The notes under the pieces are model-generated. The model searched no databases. It was not told the DNA's origin and saw only the letters and a program-made list of their open reading frames with translations. Both the position numbers and the translations under genes were made by a program. Source: Azadirachta indica (taxonomy: Eukaryota; Streptophyta; Magnoliopsida; Sapindales; Meliaceae). Taken from it: a stretch of 64,000 nt of DNA. Below, one piece after another: positions 11,441-22,519 of the stretch; positions within the stretch are counted from its first letter, which is position 1, and the number at the start of each line of letters is the position of its first letter. The stretch covers positions 7,691,009 to 7,755,008 of the forward strand of contig CM040444.1 in assembly GCA_022749755.1 (NCBI GenBank), read 5' to 3'.

Positions 11441-13953
11441 ATGGAAAAAATGAAAGGAGAAGAATATGTTTACAAGCAAAATTGGTATCAAATTTCTAAG
11501 TTATCTTTTTATTACTTTATGCACAATTCTTTCCTCAAATCTTTAAAGCATATTTATGGTTTTTGTTTAAAAGCATATTTATGGTTTTTGTTTATAAGCA
11601 TAGTTGGTTGAAATATGCTTACTTTGGTAAGAAATTGTTGGTTTATTATTTAAAGCATTTAATGCCCAAATGCTTTAACCAAGTTTTCAAGACATGTATT
11701 GTGTTTTGAGCGGATCAGTGCATTTCGCTTGAAATATACATGAGTTGATTAATTTGTCCACAACATGCCTTATTCCTTTATGCCTTGATATATGCTTGAT
11801 GCTTTCATAAGTTGCATGACATGCACCAAATTCCCATTCAATTCATGCATTCATCCATCATGTCAAAATGGCTATGAAATGAAATTTGATCACTTTACGT
11901 TTAATAGTTCAATTTCATTTAAGCCAAATATTAATTGTATAGAATCAAGAATTGATGGTTCAGCATTAGGAAGTGAAAGTGACTACCTCCACATTCTGAG
12001 AAACTAGCAGCCAACTTATAAGTAATTCTGGGACTAATTGATTCTATGTTTTGGCGTCATAATAAATGGTTGGAAAGATAAGGATGTCTAGTTTCTATAT
12101 AATTTTACAAAACCCAATTTGGACAACATTACAAGCACATATGCTAGAATGAAGCCACAAAGGTCATAACTGTCTGAAGGATGCAGCAGTGTACGAGTTT
12201 GAATTTTTCTGGGCAAAATTGTGTATGTTAAATGGTGCAAGTTATATATAAATAGAAAGGTCCAGATGTCAGGAGCTCACAGAAGTTTACAAAACTCGAT
12301 TTGGATATCTCTATAAAAAGATATGACTCCATGAACAAAGAATGGTTAGAAAACAGAACAGAAACAAGACAACCAGTCATGGAGATTCGGTTGACCGAAA
12401 ATGAAATTTGGCTGACAAAATTTGCCTACATTCTGCCTCTCAAAAACCTACAAATTTGGTCGACTGAAATTTGAAAGCTTTCTACCCCTATATTGCTGTC
12501 CACTTTGGTCAACCTCAATTGCCTACTCTCACTTTTTTGGAATACCTCCTCTCTCAAAATATCTCAAAAACACTTTTCCCACATTTGTATTCTTCATTTG
12601 GGTATAAAATCAAAATTCCCCCAATATCTATCTTTACCCTTGTGAGCATTTGAAAAGAACAAGTTGGATATTAGAGTATTGTGGGAGGTTCATCAAGAAA
12701 AACAAGCGAGAGCTCTAAAAGAGGATGAGCCATTGGAAAACCAATAGAGGCAAGCTTACAAACCTAAACCATCAATAGTTTGATCCTAGAGAAATGTCAT
12801 TTTAGTATGCATTTTTATTTGCTTGTTTTGTGTTTCGGAAAGCATTAACTTATTTTTATTCTTGAATGCACTCACTGTTTTGATGATTTGTTTTATTAGT
12901 TAAGGATGCATTTGTTATTTTGAGGATTTCTATGATATATAATTTATTATGGGGGAGCAGTGATTATCTCTTGTGTTGCATTAGAGTGCATTTTCATCAA
13001 TGCATTGTATTGTTTTGAATTATCCATATTGTGTTGAGGCTATGAATGGAAGAAAAAGGAAAGAGAATAGCATGTGAATGTGGAATGGTGATTACATATA
13101 GAAGTGCTCTTGCTCTTTCTTTTGTTGGATGCATTTATTGTTTTGATAATAAATGATATGGATGATTTTTCTATGCCATTCATTGAAGAAGTTTATGGAA
13201 GTGTTTTTTCTTTCTTGATGATCTTTTGCACTATCTTGCATTAAAGGCTTTTAGACTCTTTTGCATTATATCTTGCAATATATTCTTATGTGTTGATAAT
13301 GATAAAGCATGTAGGAAATTATTTTGTTATTTGTTGTTGTTTTTTCTTAGTGCCAAAAGGGGTAGATATAGAAATTTTGCAAATGTACTCTTACTTGTCA
13401 AAAAAAGAAAAATTATTCAATATTTTCATTCTTTCAATTTTTGATGTATGAAATTGGGAGAGCCATATGGTATGCAATACACTTAGAAGGAGATGTGATT
13501 TATTTTTGTTTGTTGCATTAATTTCACATGATGAGTGCGTTTTGATTTATGAATATGGTAAGCAATATTTCAATATTTGCACTCTTGAAACAAAAGGAGG
13601 AGAAATTCGTAATAGCTTGATCTTATATTCTTTCATACTTGTATTTGATTGCATTTGTTCAAAATTTTAGGGGAAGCTTGTACTTTGAAAATTCTTCAAA
13701 ATTCCTCTAAAATATTCTTTTAAATATTGTTATCATGCTCTTATATTTCTTCTCTTTTTTTTTTATGATAACAAAAGGGTAGTGTAATTGATTATCATTT
13801 GCTTTAGTTGAAATGCCTATTTACATGCTCTGTGCTTTTCACTTATGCTATAATTGAGGGGAGCATGAATTTTGGATGTTTGATGTTTTTTTCCATTTAT
13901 GCGTACGTTTCTTTTGGCAATCAATGATTTCTCATCATAAAAAAGGAAGAGAT
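11441..13953 (+). other. Long non-coding interior of the TR-GAG element
   Basis: No pol motif is found in any frame here. Blocks of this interior recur in the related element at 43360-45895, for example around 11880-12060 versus 43870-44050 and 12280-12440 versus 44270-44420, so the sequence is a family feature and not random decay. A 26-bp unit beginning GCATATTTATGGTTTTTG is duplicated in tandem at about 11547-11598. A TTCGGTTGACCGAAA phrase near 12385 resembles the palindromic phrases of the LTRs. Confidence 0.6.
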
Positions 13954-14993
13954 TGTTAGCCTTAAGGCTTATAACCCGTTATATTAATAGTAACAACCAT
14001 TGATATTCTTAACTAATCACATGCATCTTATAACATTTATTGTTATATCTCTAGCATGAAGAATTGTAATGCAATTGTGAAGATACAAAGAATATTCAAA
14101 ATGAAAGCATTCATGAAAAGCAAAATTGGAATCCCCATGAACAATATGAAGAGAAGATTTGAAGAATTGAAGACACATGCATTAGGTGATTTTTTATTTT
14201 GTAATGTTTATTTGAAATTGAATATTGATTTGTAGTTAAAAGCTCAAATTCATTTTTTCATAAAAATAAATAATTTTTAAAACTTTTTTAAAAATTCCTG
14301 TGACTATATAGGTTTGAAGTGAGTATTTTGAATATGTAAAAAATAGTCATTTTTTTAGAGGTCAAAATAAAAGTTTTTAAAACATGAAAATCGGACTAAA
14401 ATGCAAGTTTTTCAAACTTTAAAAGTAGACTAAAATGCAAAGTTTTCAAAACTGCGAAAAAATCGGTTCAGAGAAACTTGGTTCAACAGAATCGATTCAA
14501 ACTGGTTGGATCTATCGAACCAAATCGGTCGGTTAACCGAACTAATAGCAGAATATAAAGTTTTAGGGTTGGTCGACCAAACCGAACCGATCGGTTAACC
14601 GATCCTTGTAGATTAGTCAACCGATTTTTTGAGTTTTTATTATGAAATTTCTAACTTTCACTTGATCGACCAAACAAACTTTTTTGGTAGACTAACATGC
14701 ACAAAAATTTAAATTCTATAATCCTTAACGACTAGTAATGCCTAATTTTCTAATTTTTACTATAAATACTAATCTAAAATCACTTGGAATAAGTTTTGCA
14801 CATTTAGAAAACTTTGTTACTTGTTTTAGAAATGCAATATAAAAAATTTGAACTTTATCTACAAGTCAAATATCTAATTCATATACACTTTAGATTTACA
14901 TTTGTATTATTATTTAAAAAAAAGTGTTTGTATTTTTTATTGATAAAATTCTTTTATATAAAGTTATTTCTTTATAATTATTGTGACGTTGAA
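13954..14993 (+). repeat. 3' LTR of the TR-GAG element, truncated
   Basis: It aligns with 8758-9785 of the 5' LTR, starting at TGTTAGCCTTAAGGC. Similarity stops near TTATTGTGACGTTGA, so roughly the last 295 bp are missing, apparently through deletion. It keeps the GGTCGACC-rich section (about 14500-14690). Confidence 0.75.
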
Positions 14994-15653
14994 TTAATTG
15001 TATCAAAAATGTGAATATCCAGCAGTCTCAATTAGGATTTTTTAACAAAGCAGAAAAGATAATAGTCATATATGTTTATACTAAAATACCCTATTTCCAT
15101 CTATACTTACTTCATAATCAGACAAATAAAATATTTTCGGTATGCAAATTTAAACTATACTATTTTATTATTGGAGACAAAATTTCTTTTATCTAATATT
15201 TATACATAAATTAGATTGTATAAAAACTAAAAATAATAAAATATAAACCCCTTAAATTTGACCTATCCTAGGTCAAGTTCATATTGTACTACTTTTGTTT
15301 ATTTCTTTAAAAAATAATAATTTTTTAAATATTTAATTATTAATTAACAATAATAATTTATATTAAATAATAAAAATAAATTATATTAATTAATATATTA
15401 TAGTACAACCACACTGAACATAATATTATATTAAATTTTATCTAATACAATCCAGTACAATATAATTCAATCCACTCCTGTACAATTTAATATATTTCAA
15501 TACGTTCTACCAAATGCACCCATATGAAATAAAACAATATACACCTACATACAAACATATGAATAACAAGTGCATGTTTATTAACAAAAAAAAAAATCTA
15601 TTTCTTTTCATAACATATTTAATAAAATTCTAGAATTTTGCATATAAAATCTA
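14994..15653. other. 3' flank of SABATH gene A, no gene seen
   Basis: AT-rich DNA between the truncated LTR and the stop codon of gene A. It contains short AATAAA-like signals on the minus strand that could serve polyadenylation. I see no coding homology. Confidence 0.5.
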
Positions 15654-17057
15654 TTAAAGCCGCTTGAGTAAGATGAAGAGGTTTAAACTGTTACGTAGAG
15701 CCCCCTGAAATTTAGAGAAATTCGATTCAATTTTTGTGTTGAAATGGTTGAATATTTGTTCTGCAAACTCATCTCCAAAATGATTCCTCATGAGTCCATC
15801 ACCGCTAGATCTTATTCCTAATGCATAACCTTCTGCAGTAAGAGGTTTTTTCATCGGCTGAACAAATTGCTCCATCTTTTCAACCCTAAAATTTTCATTT
15901 GTTCTCAATATTGCCTCCAACTTCGTAGGGGTTGTAAGATATAAAGGCATGTTGAAGGAGTTCACTTTTTCTTCCCGAAGTACTCCCTGCAACAAGAAAA
16001 ACACATTTGTATAATATCAATAATTAATAAATTTATTACTCTTAGTACATCAAACATAAAATATATACATATAGAATCGACAATATATTATTGGTAGATT
16101 GTATAGGGAGTTATTCGTTCTTACCATTTTGACCAACTCCTTGAGGCAAGAACCCATAACATCATTATATACACCAATCACAGTGTCGGAGATAGAGATG
16201 CCATCAGGTATAGCTCCTGCTAAAATCAACATCAAACCTCCAGGTACAAGTTCTTCTGCTCTTGCATTCAGAAAACACTCTACATCGCTCTTGAATTGAG
16301 TTGAATATGCCTCAACAACTTCTTTCTCTGATGAGTTGAACACATTGCTTTTATTCCTATCCACAACTTCTTTAGGAACCTTGGAAAGAAAGTGTAAGGC
16401 ATAGGACATTTGGACTAATTGTAGAGATGATTTGGGAAACAAACGATCGTGAAATGAACCCGGCACACCGGCAGCAAAGTATTTCCGAGAAGGAGGGAGG
16501 GTTTTAAAGAGTAAGTTAAAGTCATTTTCATACTGATCATTGAAGAAAGCTTGGAACTCTAAGGCCGAAAGATTTTGGCTTTTAGCTTGGAGGAATTTCA
16601 GCTCTACAGCTTCAATGATGTTTTGCATAGCGAAAAAGGTGTTAGGTCCAACAGAGCAGCCTAAATCCGCCATTTTAAACACTATTGTGCTTGAAGTATC
16701 AAATCCTAGACTTTTTTGGTCAAATTTTTCTAATATTGCTTCTTTGATTAGTTCCTTTACAGCATCTAAACCGTCCCTCTGTATTGCCATCATAAATAGG
16801 GATCAAATTCTATGGAGTAAATATGATTTCGAAATGAATCAAAATATTTAATGTTAAATTACCACAAAGAAGAAAACCAACTCACGCAAGCTCCCAAACA
16901 TAGCCTTGTGTAAAATTCAGATTGTAATAGCAATTAAAATTAAAAAAAATTAAATTAGAAAAAATAGTGATTAGTGTTGTACCTGGATGTTGGAATTTTT
17001 AGCATAACTGTAAGCAACATCTCCGCCAGTCATGGTGAATGCTCCGGAGCTGGCCAT
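15654..17057 (-). CDS. SABATH carboxyl methyltransferase, gene A (3 exons, 353 aa)
   Basis: A SAM-dependent methyltransferase expected to act on the carboxylate of a small acid in the cytosol. Exons: 16983-17057 (25 codons, ATG at 17057), 16125-16778 (218 codons) and 15654-15986 (110 codons plus TAA). All junctions are GT-AG and phase 0; introns are 204 and 138 bp. Exon 1 ends NSNIQ, the family's N-terminal substrate-binding Gln. Motif I ADLGCSVGPNT lies at residues 62-72, NDFN at 110-113, GVPGSF at 129-134, and SYALHFLS at 150-157 with Phe155 where many members have Trp. The loop after KEVVDRN is about ten residues shorter than in typical plant members. Differences from B are GSFHD for GSFHG and LQLVQ for LHFAH. 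The nearest kin appear to be the At5g38780/At5g37990-like or farnesoic/loganic acid groups. The substrate is unknown. Confidence 0.88.
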
Positions 17058-17112
17058 TTTTTCTTTCTCTTGCAAATTAATCTACAAACGCATCATAATG
17101 TTTCCCGTTCTG

Positions 17113-17123
17113 CCTTTATTTAA
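17113..17123 (-). promoter_or_regulatory. Candidate TATA box of gene A
   Basis: The minus strand reads ATTAAATAAAGG about 60 bp before the ATG. It aligns with TATATAAAGG of gene D, TATATAAACG of gene C and TTTAATAAAGG of gene B at similar distances. Confidence 0.5.
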
Positions 17124-17554
17124 TCTACCTCACAAATATTATGTAATCTCTGGCTTTTTCTGACTGATTCTTTACTTATTATTATTATATTTTGTAGTTT
17201 TCATTCTGCATTATCACGAGCAACAAGAGAGAGATAAAAAGGATAAAAGGAAATAAAAAATTAATTTATAAAAGAAAATATATATAGAGACAAGAGAAAT
17301 TAAAGATAAATAAAAAATTAATTTATGAAAAGAAGGTTATAGAAGAAAAAGAAGAGATAAGATGAATTAAAAACTAATTTATGAAAAAGAAAAAGAAGGA
17401 TAGAGAACATTAAATAGATAAAAACGAATTGATTCAGTGTATTTGTGTCAACGAATTTGTGAAAACAGAGCAACTCTGAAAACGACTACTGAGCTCTCTC
17501 AAAATTGAAAATTTATGAAACAAAAATCAGTATCAATCAATTTCAATTATCAAA

Positions 17555-17681
17555 GAAGAAAACCAACTCACTCAAGCTCCCAAACATAGCCTTATATAAA
17601 ATTCAGATTGTAATAGCAATTAAAATTAAAAAAAAAAGGAAAACATAGTGATTAGTGTTGTACCTGGATGGTGGAATTTTA
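17555..17681 (-). pseudogene. Fragment of a SABATH first exon and first intron
   Basis: The stretch repeats the exon 1/intron 1 junction of gene A (about 16860-17000): the last six codons of exon 1 (AAAAATTCCACCATCCAG, encoding KNSTIQ), the donor GTACAACACTAATCAC and about 110 bp of intron. Upstream on the minus strand, exon 1 breaks off at an unrelated sequence, so there is no start codon. No second exon is attached, because gene A itself follows. It is a partial tandem duplication. Confidence 0.8.
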
Positions 17682-18384
17682 AGTGACGTATGTAAAAAAA
17701 ATAGGGGTATTTTCATTATTAAAATAACAGAATTTATCATATGCCACCCCCGAAATTTGACATAATGTCATCTAGAGAGTATCGTTTTAAAAAGAGTCAC
17801 TTAGTATCCCTACAATTATCTTTTAGGTTAAAGGGATTTAATAAAAGTAAGGGCTATTACATAACTTCAAAATATTACAAAATTTAAAATTAAATTTAAC
17901 TACAAACAATAAATTTGCTTTTCTACCAATTCATGGAAAAAAGAAAATAATAATTTTACATAAACAAGAAAAAAAACTTTATAAAAGAAAAGAGGGAAAA
18001 ATGCATAAAGATTATGTTACTCATTTCTTAATCAAACTTTCATCGGTAAAAGATAAAAAAAAAATTGAACAGAAACCTGCAGCGACACTTATATATTGAT
18101 CCAATTAAACAAGTATAAAGTAAAATTCGAAAGAAAATTCAAATACAAAGGTGTTTAGGTGGTTTAGTACACTTAGTGGTTGTGGATCAATGAACTAGAG
18201 TGAAGGCAATGAATACGTGAGAGTGGTTGTAGTGACAGCGTCGTGGCTATTAATTGACGTGTGCAAGTAGTGCTAGCCACCTAGCATTCAGCATGTGCAA
18301 GCAATGACTCCAACAGAGTGGCGACAGCTTCGATTTCTTCTTTTGTCTTAGTGGAGGGGGCAGATGTTATTGCTTATTTTTTCC

Positions 18385-19507
18385 TTTATTTTTAATTAAA
18401 ATTAGGGTCAAAATTAGGATTTTTCTTGTGTTTAATTTTAATTAAAAAGCATAAAAAACTATTTTTACGTATTTAATAAAACCTAATATGAGATTATATT
18501 AATTAGATACATTGATATCAATTTTTGCAACCTCGATATCTAACAACAATTTCTTCTCTTCTTTTATAATTATCTTGCAAATAAATGATGACCGATAAAA
18601 ACTAGTTTCAACGGCAAAATTCCTTCTATGCTTAAATAAGAGAAGGCTTTTTGCATTAAGTAGTTTTGAGACAAAAGTTTGATAAAATTTTAAAATAATT
18701 ATTAGAAAATTGCATACCTTTTTCTCCTATTATCTTGAATTTATATTGATCTTCCATAAATAGTGGTCATCTTTTCTCATTTACACTATATTGTAGTATT
18801 ACTATATTAAAAATTAAATGTTAAATCTAAAAAGGTTTATACCTAAAAAGATTTATTTTATTCTATTATTTCACAAAACTTTAAAAAACAAAAATATAAT
18901 TTTTTAATTAAAATGCTAAAGTGAATTTAGACAAATTGATATACTAAAATATTTCTAATTTTCTTTCTTTTTATTTTCTTAATTTGGATTAAAAAATTTA
19001 AAAGAAAATTTTGATTATTTTTATTTATAAAAAATATGTATGTATTTAATGTTTTTATTATATTAATTGTATACTTGACATGTTTTTAAGAAAATATAAT
19101 AAAAATAATGTAATTATATAGTTATATATTTATTTTATTATTTTATTATTATTATTTTTTATGATTAGTTTATATTTGTTATATTTTGACGTTTCCATTC
19201 TCCATCATCACAACCAACAAATGCCATCTCTTTCCTATGTCGTTTTCATTTCTTTCCTTTTAATACTTTATCATCACTTCGTTATTAATAGAGAGAGAAT
19301 AAATAAGAAGTAATAAAAGTAAATAAAAAAAAAAGGATTGTTAAATTAATTCATGAAAAATAATTGTAGAGAGAGAACAAAGAGATACAGATAAATGAAT
19401 TAATTAATTAGCGAAAGTAAAGTTAGAAGAAAAAGAAGAGATAAGATGAATAAAAAATTAATTTATGAAAAAGAAGGATAGAGAGAAAAAAGAAGTTGCG
19501 ATTTATG
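18385..19507. repeat. SABATH spacer repeated at 5008-6138
   Basis: This spacer lies between the 5' flank of gene A and the 3' end of gene B and is the partner of 5008-6138. Parts of it also resemble 25590-25700 and 26580-26720 (phrase AGGGTTTTTCTTG..TTTAATTTTAATT). The purine-rich stretch at 19270-19500 recurs at 17220-17400 and 5920-6120. No gene is visible. The adjoining 17690-18384 is likewise non-coding and partly matches 25239-25570. Confidence 0.78.
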
Positions 19508-19673
19508 ACAAATATTTAATAAAACAAAATGAACCTTTCCACAAACATAACAATAACAACCGTGTATTTATAAAAAAGAGCATATTATTTGAAATCATTT
19601 AAATTCATACATTAAAATCTATTTCTTTTCATAACATATTTATTCAAATTCTGAAATTCGCATAGAAAATCTA

Positions 19674-21089
19674 TTAAATCCGCTTGAGTAAGATGCACAG
19701 ATTTAAATTATTACGCGTAATCTCTAGAATTTTGGAGAAATTCGGTTCAATTTTTGTCGTGAGATGATTGAATATTTGTTCTACAAACTCATCTCCAAAA
19801 TGATTCCTAATGAGTCCATCGCTACCAGCTCTTACTGCTAACGCATAACCTTCGGGAGTGAGAGGTGTTTTCATAGGCTGAGAAAATTTCTCCATCTTTT
19901 CAATACTGAAATTTCCATTTGACCTGAATATTGCCTCCAACTCCGTAACGGTTGCAGGGTACGTAGGCACGTTGAAGGAGTTCACTTTTTCTTCTCCAAG
20001 TACTCCCTGCAACAAGAAAAACCCATTTGTGTAATATCAATAATTAATAATTTAATTACTCTTAGTACATCAAACATAAAATAGATGTAAAATTTACACA
20101 TATATATTGGTAGATTGTATAGGAATTATTCACTCTTACCATTTTGACCAAGTCTTTGAGGCAAGAACCCATAACATCATTATATACACCAGACATAGTG
20201 TCGGACGCGGAGATGCCATCTGCTACAGCTCCTGCTAAAATCAACATCAAACCTCCAGATACAAGTTCTTCCGCTCTAGCATTCAGAAAACAGTCCATAT
20301 CATTCTTGAACTGAGCTGAATATGCCTCAACAACTTCTTTCTCTGATGAGTTGAGTACATTGCTTTTATTCATATCCACAACTTCTTTTGGAACCTTGGA
20401 AAGAAAGTGTAGGGCATAGGACATGTGGGCAAAGTGTAGAGATGATTTGGGAAACAAGCGACCGTGAAAAGAACCCGGCACACCGGCAGCAAAGTATTTC
20501 CGAGAAGGAGGAAGGGTTTTAAAGAGTATGTTAAAGTCATTTTCGTAGTGATCATTGAAGAAAGCATGGAATTCTAGAGCTGAAAGGTTTTGGTTTTTGG
20601 CTTGGAGAAATTTCAATTCTACAGCTTCAATGATGTTTTCCATAACGAAAAAGGTGTTAGGTCCAACAGAACAGCCTAAATCTGCTATTTTAACTACTAC
20701 TGCGCTCGGAGTATCAAATCCGAGACTTTTCAGGTCAAACTTTTTTAATATTGCTTCTTTGACTCGTTCCTTTCCAGCATCTACAACGTCTCTCTGTATT
20801 GACATAAATAGGGATCATATGCTATGGAGTAAATATGATTTCTAAATGAATCAAAATCTTTAATATTAAACTCCCAAAAAGAAGAAACCAACTCAGTCAA
20901 GCTCCCAAACATAGCTTTATACAAAATTCCGATTGTAATAGCAATAAAAATTTCAAAAAAGAAGGGTAGATTATCAAGAGAGAAAGTAGAATAAAGTAGT
21001 GATTAGAGTTGTACCTGAATGGTGGAATTTTTAGTATAACTGTAAGCAACATCTCCACCAGCCATGGTGAACGTTTTGGAGCTGGCCAT
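19674..21089 (-). CDS. SABATH carboxyl methyltransferase, gene B (3 exons, 353 aa)
   Basis: Same family and likely reaction as gene A. Exons: 21015-21089 (ATG at 21089, 25 codons ending NSTIQ), 20140-20793 (218 codons) and 19674-20006 (110 codons plus TAA), with phase-0 GT-AG introns of 221 and 133 bp. Motif I ADLGCSVGPNT is at residues 62-72, NDFN at 110-113, GVPGSFHGRLFP from 129, and HMSYALHFLS ends near 157. The C-terminal exon ends LLKRI. Gene B retains the family-typical LHFAH segment and GSFHG that A has altered, so it looks the more conservative of the pair. It lies in tandem with A, 2.6 kb apart. A copia element inserted about 700 bp upstream of the ATG may have displaced distal promoter sequence. 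No frame damage is seen. Confidence 0.9.
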
Positions 21090-21145
21090 TTTTTCTTTCT
21101 CTTGCAAAATTAAGCTACAAACACATCATAATGTTTCCAGTTCTG

Positions 21146-21156
21146 CCTTTATTAAA
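21146..21156 (-). promoter_or_regulatory. Candidate TATA box of gene B
   Basis: The minus strand reads TTTAATAAAGG about 57-67 bp before the ATG. It sits in a block conserved with the other SABATH 5' flanks (GGTAGATT..AATAAAGGCA, then GCTTAATTTTGCAAGAG before the start). Confidence 0.5.
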
Positions 21157-21359
21157 TCTACCTCAGAAATATTATCTATTTCCTGGCTGTTTTTGACTCC
21201 TTTATTTCAATATTATTATAGAAAAAAAGAGATAAAAAAAAAGAGAGAACTTTTTTGAAAGCGGGCTGAAAGTGAAAACCATTAAATGACAAAAAACAGG
21301 GGAAAGCGTATTTGGTTGTAATGCAGTTACAGACTTGTGTGATGTATTTGAAAGTTGTC

Positions 21360-21790
21360 TCAATAGACAAACCAACCAAAAAACAACATTAGAAATAGAA
21401 AAGCAGAAACTAAATGAAAATAAAAGCACAAGAATTTTGACAGAATCTTGACTAAAGTAATAAATTCAAACTAAAGCCCACTGAAAACACCAAAGTAGCC
21501 CCAAATCAACTGCTTCAGCCTGACCATAATTAAAAATCCCAATTTGATCCCAGTTAGCTAAATTGGACGACACTAAAACAGAGATAAAACTCCAGTTAAT
21601 GAACATTCAAATACCTATTATTAACAATTTAACGGTAAAATCAACTGATTAGTCTTAATTAAACTCTAAAACAATGAGATCAAGAATTGAACGTGAAAAC
21701 ACTAACCTTCAAATTGCGAGCTGGAAAAGGCGAAACAAAACGTTGCGTTTTGCTCACTTAATTTGAAAAAAGAAAAGACTTGTAAAGGTG
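21360..21790 (-). repeat. 5' flank of gene B shared with the orphan exon near 41 kb
   Basis: Read on the minus strand, this aligns with 40365-40760 on the plus strand, upstream of the exon 1 remnant, so both are 5' flanks of SABATH copies. Shared phrases include TTCAATTCTTGATCTCATTG, GTCCAATTTAGCTA and TTATGGTTAGGCTGAAG/TTATGGTCAGGCTGAAG. At 21720 the minus strand reads TTTGAAG followed by GTTAGTGTTTTC, which resembles an untranslated exon and a splice donor. Whether transcription starts here or at the nearer TATA box cannot be told. Confidence 0.65.
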
Positions 21791-21804
21791 GAGAAGAGTT
21801 ACAG

Positions 21805-22481
21805 GGTTGAGTTGGGCTTCACTCTTATTTAAAGAAAACCCAATTTTGAAGCGCACATAGTTAAAGGAATTTTAAATTTGTTTTGTGACTATATAAGGTG
21901 TGTGTGTGTGAGAAGAGTAGTGCAAGCTGTAAGACAGAAAGATGGCACTTTTCTAGAAAATTTCAATCCTGTGTAGTTTTCATCAAACTGACAATCAGAT
22001 GGCGATTTGAACTCCATTTTGGCTCAAATTTTACATGGAGATTCTAAACATATAGTTCTTAATTTTAGACGGTGTGATCCATCAAAACTCTCTAGTACGT
22101 TCAAAATTTACATTTACAGCAACTCTAATTTTCAGAATTTTTTTACATTCTTATCTTGACTCTTTCACTTTGGTGTTCATCTATTAGTGTATTTGATGAG
22201 GTTTTTCTTTAACTCTAACTTTGTGATTGATTTCTTATTTGTTTCTAATATAGTAATCTTGGAAGAAGACTCTCGTACTTCTTATTTGGTGATAGTAGAA
22301 ATTTTTTCGGCTGTAGTTTTTTTCTCTCACTCACATTGAGGAGGAGATTTTTCCACGTAAATTTGGTGTCTCTTGTGTTTTTTTTTTAACTTGATTATTC
22401 TTACTGTTTTTGTTGTTTTGATTTACTTTATTAAGTAGGAAGAATTAAATTTGTACTAGTTTCTCTTGTTTCTTCCTGACA
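21805..22481 (+). repeat. 5' LTR of the copia element (677 bp)
   Basis: It starts GGTTGAGTTGGG (first base changed from T of the 3' copy's TGTTGAG) and ends CCTGACA. It aligns along its full length with 24536-25233, differing at scattered sites. The middle holds ACTATATAAGGTGTGTG, a likely TATA box of the element promoter near 21890. Confidence 0.88.
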
Positions 22482-22484
22482 AAG

Positions 22485-22494
22485 TGGTATCAGA
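22485..22494 (+). other. Primer-binding site of the copia element
   Basis: TGGTATCAGA, three bases after the LTR end, matches the 3' end of initiator tRNA-Met. Confidence 0.85.
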
Positions 22495-22519
22495 CCAAGG
22501 TTCAGGACTTTTGACATAT

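Larger units (their letters stand above)
8758..14993 (+). mobile_element. Non-autonomous copia-derived retrotransposon with gag only (TR-GAG type)
   Basis: Two direct repeats (8758-10081 and 13954-14993) both begin TGTTAGCCTTAA. Between them lie a degenerate tRNA-Met primer site, a copia-type gag frame, and about 2.5 kb without recognisable protease, integrase, RT or RNase H. A purine-rich tract (AAAAAAGGAAGAGAT) precedes the 3' LTR. The layout fits the published TR-GAG class, LTR elements that keep gag and rely on pol from a partner. The 3' LTR lacks its last roughly 295 bp, so no target duplication can be read. A relative occupies about 42975-47110. Confidence 0.8.

Noticed and set aside
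16540..16851. Plus-strand open frame across gene A exon 2, with equivalents at 20555-20845, 36139-36399 and 52302-52598
   Set aside because: They are antisense shadows of the conserved methyltransferase exon. They recur only because the exon is conserved, and they have no gene-like features.
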